The position numbers were made by a program, and so were the translations under genes. Shown in pieces: positions 8,011-11,658 of a DNA stretch of 11,658 nucleotides; the first letter of the stretch is position 1, and each line of letters opens with the position of its first letter. The notes under the pieces were generated by a model. It was not told where the DNA came from, did not search any database, and saw only the letters and a program-made list of their open reading frames with translations. This DNA is from CAYOMP01 sp964405075 (GTDB lineage Bacteria; Bacillota; Clostridia; Lachnospirales; Lachnospiraceae): positions 1 through 11,658 of the forward strand of contig CAYOMP010000085.1 in the NCBI GenBank assembly GCA_964405075.1. Direction: 5' to 3'.

Positions 8011-8044
8011 TAAGTCGTCGGACACATACGTCCCCGACGACTTA
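8011..8044 (-). promoter_or_regulatory. intercistronic hairpin between binding-protein and GH105 genes
   Basis: An 11-bp perfect stem, TAAGTCGTCGG with CCGACGACTTA, encloses a 12-base loop. It falls wholly in the 84-base gap between the binding-protein stop and the GH105 start. It is GC-rich against an AT-rich background, so it should be stable. On the minus strand it is followed by ATTTAAAG rather than a clean T-tract, so it is more likely a leaky terminator or mRNA 3'-end stabiliser than a full stop. Such structures are known to raise binding-protein levels relative to permeases in sugar ABC operons (for example after malE). Confidence 0.75.
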
Positions 8045-8072
8045 ACATTTAAATTAATAACTTAAACTTAAA

Positions 8073-9461
8073 TTATTTGCTTAATGTATCAGTTACGCCA
8101 TCAACAAGAACCTGAGCAGCTTCTTCTGCTGAGTATTCACCGTAGCTTAATCCACCGAATGCATCATAGTAAACACCATCTGGGTTGTTCTTTAATGAAG
8201 CATCTTCGTATTTTGGATCGATACCAAATGATACCCATGATAACATCTTAGCATTTGCTTCTGCAACAGTTTCATTTAAAAGACCATTGTCTTTACAAAT
8301 CTGTAAACCTGCAGCACTTGCTGGGATACCTCTTTCAGAAGCCATGATCTTAACACCTTCTTCTTCGTTTAATAAGAAGTTGATTAATTTAGCACATGAT
8401 TCTTTATCAGCAGCACTTTCAGAAATAGCGAATGCCATAGAAATTTTCTTGAATCCACCCTTAGTGTCACCCATATCTGTTAAGTAATCACCAATTACGA
8501 ATTCCTGTCCTTCAGCTAATGAACCAGAGAACTTAGATGCTGATGAATCCCATTCTAAGATACCAGCGTACTGTCCGTTCATCCACTTAGGGTTTTTATC
8601 AAGAGATTCAGCACCATCACCTAAGATAGTTTCGATAGAAGCTAATGCATGAGCATCTTCTAATGACTGTATGAATTCCATACCATCTTTTACTTCTTCT
8701 ACTGTGTACTGTACTTCGTTATTTTCAACCCAAGCTTTACCATATTTAGATTCTAAGTAGAATGTCATAAGAATCATTCTGTCATATTCACCAAGAGCTA
8801 ATGGATAATATTCATCACCTAAAACAGTTTTGAATGTTTCACCAGCTGCTTTTAATGCTTCTACAGTTGTTGGAATTTTGATTCCAGCTTTATCAAATGT
8901 AGCTTTGTTCCAGTAGAATAATCTACCAGTTACTGATACAGGAACTGCCTGTAATTTATCAGCTAATGTACACTGTTCAAGAAGTTCAGCATCAAACTGA
9001 GTTAAGTCAATGATATCTGAGTATTCATTGATGTCAGCAAATACGCTTCCGTCAGCACTGAATGAATTAATCCAGTTCCAGTTAATCTGGTTAACGTCTG
9101 GAGCTGTTCCAGTAGCGAATGCTGTTGCCATACTTTCTTCCCAGCCTGACCATGCAGCATACTGAGTTTTTACATTGATACCAGTAGTTTCTGTGAACTT
9201 GTCTACTGCAGCGATTGTAGCTTCATGTCTTGAATCTCCACCCCACCATGAGAATGAGATTTCGCCATCACCTGCTGGTGCAGCTTCTTCTGTTGCAGCT
9301 TCTTCTGTCTTAGTTTCTTCTGTTGCAGCTTCTGTTGTTTCTGTTGTTGTTTCTGTTGCTGGAGCTGTCTCAGCTGTGTTATTTGAAGAACCACAACCAG
9401 CTACTGAAGCTACCATAGTAGTTGCCATTAATAAAGCAACGATTTTGTTAGTCTTTTTCAT
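8073..9461 (-). CDS. extracellular solute-binding lipoprotein of a CUT1 sugar ABC importer
   Basis: This 462-residue family 1 solute-binding protein captures oligosaccharides outside the cell for the two permeases downstream. It begins with a lipoprotein signal peptide: charged MKKTNK, hydrophobic IVALLMATTMVASV, and lipobox VAGC with C23 as the lipidated residue. A low-complexity threonine/glutamate/alanine linker of about 40 residues follows, then the mature domain from about GEISFSWWGG. Family segments include WNKATFDKAGI, a WNWI patch, and GGFKKISMAFAIS near the hinge. The ATG at 9461 is chosen because the lipoprotein signal starts there. AAGGAG lies about 12 bases upstream, somewhat far. 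An in-frame ATG at 9503 would add a charged extension before the signal. It is the first gene of its operon, with a leader of about 120 bases, a strong promoter and several palindromes upstream. Confidence 0.95.
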   Translation of the reverse strand: MKKTNKIVALLMATTMVASVAGCGSSNNTAETAPATETTTETTEAATEETKTEEAATEEAAPAGDGEISFSWWGGDSRHEATIAAVDKFTETTGINVKTQYAAWSGWEESMATAFATGTAPDVNQINWNWINSFSADGSVFADINEYSDIIDLTQFDAELLEQCTLADKLQAVPVSVTGRLFYWNKATFDKAGIKIPTTVEALKAAGETFKTVLGDEYYPLALGEYDRMILMTFYLESKYGKAWVENNEVQYTVEEVKDGMEFIQSLEDAHALASIETILGDGAESLDKNPKWMNGQYAGILEWDSSASKFSGSLAEGQEFVIGDYLTDMGDTKGGFKKISMAFAISESAADKESCAKLINFLLNEEEGVKIMASERGIPASAAGLQICKDNGLLNETVAEANAKMLSWVSFGIDPKYEDASLKNNPDGVYYDAFGGLSYGEYSAEEAAQVLVDGVTDTLSK

Positions 9462-9488
9462 AATACTAAATCTCTCCTTTTCTTTTTT

Positions 9489-9502
9489 TGCAAAGGTTTG
9501 CA
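9489..9502. promoter_or_regulatory. palindrome TGCAAA-GG-TTTGCA in the leader, possible operator
   Basis: Perfect 6-bp arms around two central bases lie between the promoter and the ribosome binding site of the binding-protein gene. The half-site TTTGCA resembles the cre/LacI-like half at 9682-9696 (TTGCAAACG). A LacI-family repressor bound here would block elongation. Assignment is by position and symmetry only. Confidence 0.4.
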
Positions 9503-9587
9503 TTCTTTTTTAAAAAAATACGCATAAACACATCTAAATATTTTTCTATAAAATTATGCATTTATGCCCTTCAAACTTTACTTTTTT

Positions 9588-9616
9588 ACTATACCATTCG
9601 ATATTTATTATGTCAA
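9588..9616 (-). promoter_or_regulatory. SigA-type promoter of the binding-protein/GH105/permease operon
   Basis: On the minus strand a consensus -35 TTGACA (9616-9611) is separated by exactly 17 bases from TATAGT (9593-9588), one mismatch from TATAAT. Transcription would start near 9581, giving a leader of about 120 bases before the ATG at 9461. This is the best promoter in the window. Confidence 0.85.
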
Positions 9617-9617
9617 T

Positions 9618-9641
9618 TGTACATTTTGACATATATGTACA
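9618..9641. promoter_or_regulatory. two TGTACA motifs 18 bp apart next to the -35 element
   Basis: TGTACA occurs at 9618-9623 and 9636-9641. The first is one base upstream of the -35. In addition TGTCAA (9611-9616, overlapping the -35) and TTGACA (9626-9631) form an inverted repeat around the first TGTACA. The position suits an activator site, for example an AraC-type regulator, or a repressor covering the -35. The regulator is unknown. Confidence 0.4.
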
Positions 9642-9681
9642 TCTGTTTTTGTACTTTCTGCCCAATACTTTTTTTCATTTT

Positions 9682-9696
9682 TTGCAAACGTTATCA
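9682..9696. promoter_or_regulatory. cre (catabolite-response element) or LacI-type operator
   Basis: TTGCAAACGTTATCA matches every defined position of the CcpA-binding consensus WTGNAANCGNWNNCW. It lies about 100-115 bases upstream of the predicted transcription start of the sugar operon. Carbon catabolite control by CcpA is the simplest reading. Because LacI-family operators share this form, the local LacI-type regulator is an alternative binder. Confidence 0.7.
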
Positions 9697-9698
9697 CT

Positions 9699-9735
9699 TG
9701 ATTTTCAAAAAAATTATAAGTTTTTTTGAAAATCA
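9699..9735. repeat. perfect 15-bp AT-rich inverted repeat
   Basis: TGATTTTCAAAAAAA (9699-9713) and TTTTTTTGAAAATCA (9721-9735) are exact reverse complements around a seven-base loop TTATAAG. It lies three bases from the cre match, upstream of the sugar-operon promoter. It may be a protein-binding palindrome or a weak bidirectional transcription stop. Confidence 0.75.
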
Positions 9736-9765
9736 CTCATTTTCACTTCAAAAAACCTTTATGCA

Positions 9766-9797
9766 TTTTGCAACACTCAAACTTTTTTTGCAACACT
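9766..9797. repeat. 12-bp direct repeat TTTTGCAACACT, two copies, 20-bp period
   Basis: Identical copies occupy 9766-9777 and 9786-9797. The 20-bp period is close to two helical turns, which would put bound proteins on the same face of the DNA. TTTTGCAA also occurs in the cre-like site at 9682-9696. They lie some 150-190 bases upstream of the -35 element, so their role is open. Confidence 0.5.
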
Positions 9798-9906
9798 TTC
9801 TTTCTAAATATTTTTATTCAATTAAGCAAAAACTAATCAGAAAGTTTTTCTCAGCTTGCTGTGCTCTTTGGAACTCTCTGCTAATCATATAGCAAATAAA
9901 TTACAT

Positions 9907-9931
9907 AAAAACACAAGACTCCCAAAAGAGT
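9907..9931 (-). terminator. weak candidate terminator of the serine hydrolase gene
   Basis: On the minus strand ACTC and GAGT (9931-9928 and 9921-9918), with one extra G-U pair, close a short loop and are followed by CTTGTG and five T (9911-9907). The stem is short, so termination would be inefficient. It lies 60 bases after the gene's stop codon. Confidence 0.35.
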
Positions 9932-9952
9932 ATTGCGTTTCGGATTTTATAA

Positions 9953-9966
9953 ATGTAAGCTTACAT
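9953..9966. repeat. perfect 14-bp palindrome ATGTAAGCTTACAT
   Basis: The sequence is fully self-complementary without spacer. It lies 25 bases beyond the stop of the serine hydrolase gene. It could be a binding site for a symmetric dimer, or chance in AT-rich DNA. No second copy was noticed in the window. Confidence 0.4.
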
Positions 9967-9991
9967 ATTTCGTGTTTCTAATTCATTTTTC

Positions 9992-11158
9992 CTATATATT
10001 GGCATTTACTATAGCTTTCATTTTACGAATTAATTGTGGATCTGAGTATCCGCTTACTTGTATCATATATAGAAAAACTGTATTTTCTTCTCTGTCGATG
10101 CTTAAATATGGCCCTGTCCAACCATCCCATCCAAACTCTCCTATGCTTGCATTACTTGCTGCCTTTACTTGATCCATTAATACTCTCATAAAGAATCCAT
10201 AGCCATATCCTAGCATAGATTCCCAATTCATATCACACATTTGACTTTCCAACAATTGATTAGTTGTCATTAAATCTATTGTTTTCCTACCTAATATTCT
10301 AACGCCATTTAACTCACCATTATTAGCAAGCATCATTGCAAATTTCATATAATCATCCAATGTAGATACTAAACCTGCACCCGCCGATTCAAATGCTGGT
10401 TTTTCCAAACACTTAGTTAAACATAAGTGTCTTTTTTCATCTACTTCCAATTGGCATTTACCATCCTTTATATTCTGCATATATAATTCAGAAAATCTCT
10501 CTTGTTTTTCTAAAGGCACAAAAAAACCTGTGTCTTTCATTCCTAAAGGTTCAAATATTTCCTTTTTATAAAATTCTCCCAAGGAAGTGCCATATATTTT
10601 TTCCATTACTGCGCCCAAGATATCTGTACTTGTTCCATATCTCCACTTTGTTCCCGGTTGAAACGCTAGTGGTTGTTTGCCAATAAGATTGCATAGCTCT
10701 TGAGTTGTACTTCCATTTCCTTCTTGAATTTTCTTTTCTTCCTTTTGATATAGTTCTTCCATTATTTTGCCAGCTTCATCACAATCAGGATATACTAATC
10801 CCGATGTCATAGATAACAATTCCTTTATAGTTATTTCGCTATCAGCCGGTACTTCCCCATCTTTAGTCCATACCCTTTGTTCTTTAAAACTTCCTATATA
10901 TTTAGAAACAGGTTCATGCAAATCTATCAAACCTCTTTCATACAAAATCATACATGCTACTGCAGCTATAGGTTTACTCAAAGAATACAATCTAAATATT
11001 GTATCCTTTCTCATACTTTCTTTATTTTCTATGTTCATAAAGCCATAACTTTCATTAAATATAATTTCTCCATTATGAGCCACAGCGCATCTTGCCCCCG
11101 CAATACGATTAGCATTTATTTCTTCTTGTATTAGTCTGGAAATATTTTTTAGTCCCAT
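9992..11158 (-). CDS. serine hydrolase, beta-lactamase class C/esterase family
   Basis: The 388-residue protein has the penicillin-binding-protein-like serine hydrolase fold. The SxxK motif is SLSK (59-62), giving S59 as nucleophile and K62 as base. The second motif is YGT within WRYGTSTDILG, with Y174. FESAGAGLVSTLDDYMKF (256-273) and FGWDGWTGPY (342-351) are the conserved C-terminal segments, the latter at the KTG position. No signal peptide or membrane anchor is visible, so a cytoplasmic esterase or peptidase-like activity is more likely than antibiotic resistance. An ester-cleaving role on acetylated or methylated pectin fragments would fit the neighbours but is only inference. The ATG at 11158 has AAAGGAG upstream. 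It is monocistronic, and a near-cre site upstream may tie it to carbon control. Family certain, substrate unknown. Confidence 0.88.
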   Translation of the reverse strand: MGLKNISRLIQEEINANRIAGARCAVAHNGEIIFNESYGFMNIENKESMRKDTIFRLYSLSKPIAAVACMILYERGLIDLHEPVSKYIGSFKEQRVWTKDGEVPADSEITIKELLSMTSGLVYPDCDEAGKIMEELYQKEEKKIQEGNGSTTQELCNLIGKQPLAFQPGTKWRYGTSTDILGAVMEKIYGTSLGEFYKKEIFEPLGMKDTGFFVPLEKQERFSELYMQNIKDGKCQLEVDEKRHLCLTKCLEKPAFESAGAGLVSTLDDYMKFAMMLANNGELNGVRILGRKTIDLMTTNQLLESQMCDMNWESMLGYGYGFFMRVLMDQVKAASNASIGEFGWDGWTGPYLSIDREENTVFLYMIQVSGYSDPQLIRKMKAIVNANI

Positions 11159-11225
11159 ACTTCACTTCTCCTTTTCCTCAGTAATCACCTATAAGTATAG
11201 TACAATTTAAAATATTTTACATCAT

Positions 11226-11271
11226 CTTAAATAATATTTATTTAATTTCTTAAATAATATTTATTTAATTT
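11226..11271. repeat. two exact tandem copies of a 23-bp palindromic unit
   Basis: Copies at 11226-11248 and 11249-11271 are identical. Within each, TTAAATAA and TTATTTAA form a perfect inverted repeat around TAT, so the unit is itself palindromic. The array lies in the divergent spacer between the serine hydrolase and sigG, about 70-110 bases upstream of the hydrolase start. It may be a duplicated binding site or a polymerase-slippage product. No confident promoter was seen in this spacer. Confidence 0.8.
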
Positions 11272-11288
11272 TGTTTTAGCAAAAATTT

Positions 11289-11303
11289 TTGCACACGTTT
11301 TCA
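11289..11303. promoter_or_regulatory. near-cre/LacI-type operator
   Basis: TTGCACACGTTTTCA differs from the cre consensus at one defined position (C for A at base 6). It shares TTTTTGCA-ACGTT-TCA with the exact site at 9682-9696. It lies about 130 bases upstream of the serine hydrolase start and 160 upstream of sigG. It might control the hydrolase together with the sugar operon. Confidence 0.45.
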
Positions 11304-11463
11304 TTTTTAATATTCTCTTCTGTTTTCATTTGCAAATATATGATTTTTTTATCTTTCTTTTCCATTTCTAATATTTACCACAGATTTACGTTTTAAAATT
11401 GAATATTTTTCTCCCATAGTGACAATTATTTTATTATAAATTCTACTTCAAGGAGGACTCAAA

Positions 11464-11658
11464 ATGCCTATTAACAAAGTTGAACTATGTGGTGTTAACA
11501 CAGCAAAACTGCCTCTATTAACAGCTGACGAAAAAATAACATTATTTAGTCAAATACAGCAAGGAAATTTGGAAGCACGGGAAAAATATATAAAAGGTAA
11601 TTTACGACTTGTTTTAAGTGTTATCAAACGCTTTTCAAATTCAAATGAAAATCCTGAT
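11464..11658 (+). CDS. sigG: RNA polymerase sporulation sigma factor SigG, N-terminal part (runs off right edge)
   Basis: Sixty-five codons are visible, beginning MPINKVELCGVNTAKLPLL. The VE-CGVNT-KLP segment is the signature N-terminus of SigG, the late forespore sigma factor. NLRLVLSVIKRF (about 47-58) is the start of conserved sigma-70 region 2, where RNA polymerase core binds. SigF and SigE lack this N-terminal motif. SigG drives forespore genes, including SASPs such as the one at 650-859. The ATG has AAGGAGG eight bases upstream. Usually sigG follows spoIIGA and sigE. Here the gene upstream is the divergent serine hydrolase, so the cluster order is broken on this side. A CATAGTG motif (11415-11421) hints at a forespore promoter, but no good -35 is at the right distance. 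Confidence 0.92.
   Translation, partial: MPINKVELCGVNTAKLPLLTADEKITLFSQIQQGNLEAREKYIKGNLRLVLSVIKRFSNSNENPD

Larger units (their letters stand above)
9462..9991. other. 530-base regulatory intergenic region
   Basis: This AT-rich gap between the serine hydrolase stop and the binding-protein start contains no convincing gene. From right to left along transcription it holds a 14-bp palindrome, a weak terminator, a stretch with nothing recognisable (about 9798-9905), a 12-bp direct repeat, a perfect AT-rich inverted repeat, a cre match, paired TGTACA motifs touching a SigA promoter, and a leader with further inverted repeats. Within the leader, GCATAAA (about 9566-9560) could pair with TTTATGC (about 9528-9522), followed by GTATTTTTTT. 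That is a weak candidate for an attenuator. Confidence 0.7.

Noticed and set aside
7989..8048. Longer start of the GH105 gene at 8048
   Set aside because: It would run through the intercistronic hairpin and the ribosome binding site. The start at 7988 has a proper AAGGAG.
9175..9513. Serine/valine/alanine-rich plus-strand frame
   Set aside because: It is the antisense shadow of the threonine/glutamate-rich lipoprotein linker.
9488..9892. 134-residue plus-strand reading frame
   Set aside because: It is phenylalanine/lysine/leucine-rich translation of T-rich regulatory DNA, lacks a ribosome binding site, and overlaps the promoter and palindromes.
9766..11271. Possible CRISPR-like repeats at 9766-9797 and 11226-11271
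   Set aside because: Each has only two copies with no spacer array, and no cas genes are present.
11399..11421. SigF/SigG-type promoter for sigG (GAATA at 11401, CATAGTG at 11415)
   Set aside because: The spacing is only nine bases, too short for any sigma factor.

Overview
The window reads as a carbohydrate-use locus of an AT-rich, spore-forming, low-GC Gram-positive bacterium. The best fit is a gut clostridium of the Lachnospiraceae type. The evidence is a spore-DNA-binding protein (SASP) gene near the left end, the N-terminus of the forespore sigma factor SigG at the right end, strong AGGAGG-type ribosome binding sites, AT-rich codon use, and intracellular pectin-oligosaccharide enzymes paired with a CUT1-type sugar ABC importer. 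The genus cannot be fixed from this sequence.

Layout. Everything except the last gene is on the minus strand, so transcription runs right to left. Positions 1-513 hold the N-terminal 171 codons of a SufC/SmsC-like ATPase with its own promoter. Positions 650-859 hold a small alpha/beta-type SASP with a possible SigG promoter. Positions 860-1159 are a spacer dominated by a roughly 128-bp imperfect inverted repeat ending in a T-tract. Positions 1160-4834 form one probable operon, in transcription order: GH28 polygalacturonase, xylose-isomerase-like TIM barrel protein, a doubtful 64-residue ORF, and a LacI-family regulator broken by a one-base frameshift. A strong terminator (4985-5015) separates this from a second operon (5049-9461), in transcription order: lipoprotein sugar-binding protein, GH105 unsaturated uronyl hydrolase, and two ABC permeases. 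That operon starts at a clear SigA-type promoter (9588-9616) in a 530-bp regulatory region rich in palindromes, including an exact match to the catabolite-response (cre) consensus. A serine hydrolase of the beta-lactamase/esterase fold follows at 9992-11158. A divergent intergenic region carries a duplicated AT palindrome and a near-cre site, and sigG begins at 11464.

How it fits together (inference). The lipoprotein captures unsaturated and saturated pectin oligosaccharides, and the two permeases import them. No ATPase gene is present, so a shared MsmX/MsmK-type ATPase elsewhere is expected. Neither the GH105 nor the GH28 enzyme has a signal peptide. They would therefore work in the cytoplasm, GH105 removing the unsaturated uronic acid end and GH28 releasing galacturonate. 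The TIM barrel enzyme may act on a released sugar. The LacI-type protein is the obvious local repressor, but as sequenced it lacks its C-terminal part. No clearly undescribed system was found. The most unusual items are the frameshifted regulator, the large inverted repeat, the set of related operator-like sites, and the intercistronic hairpin after the binding-protein gene.
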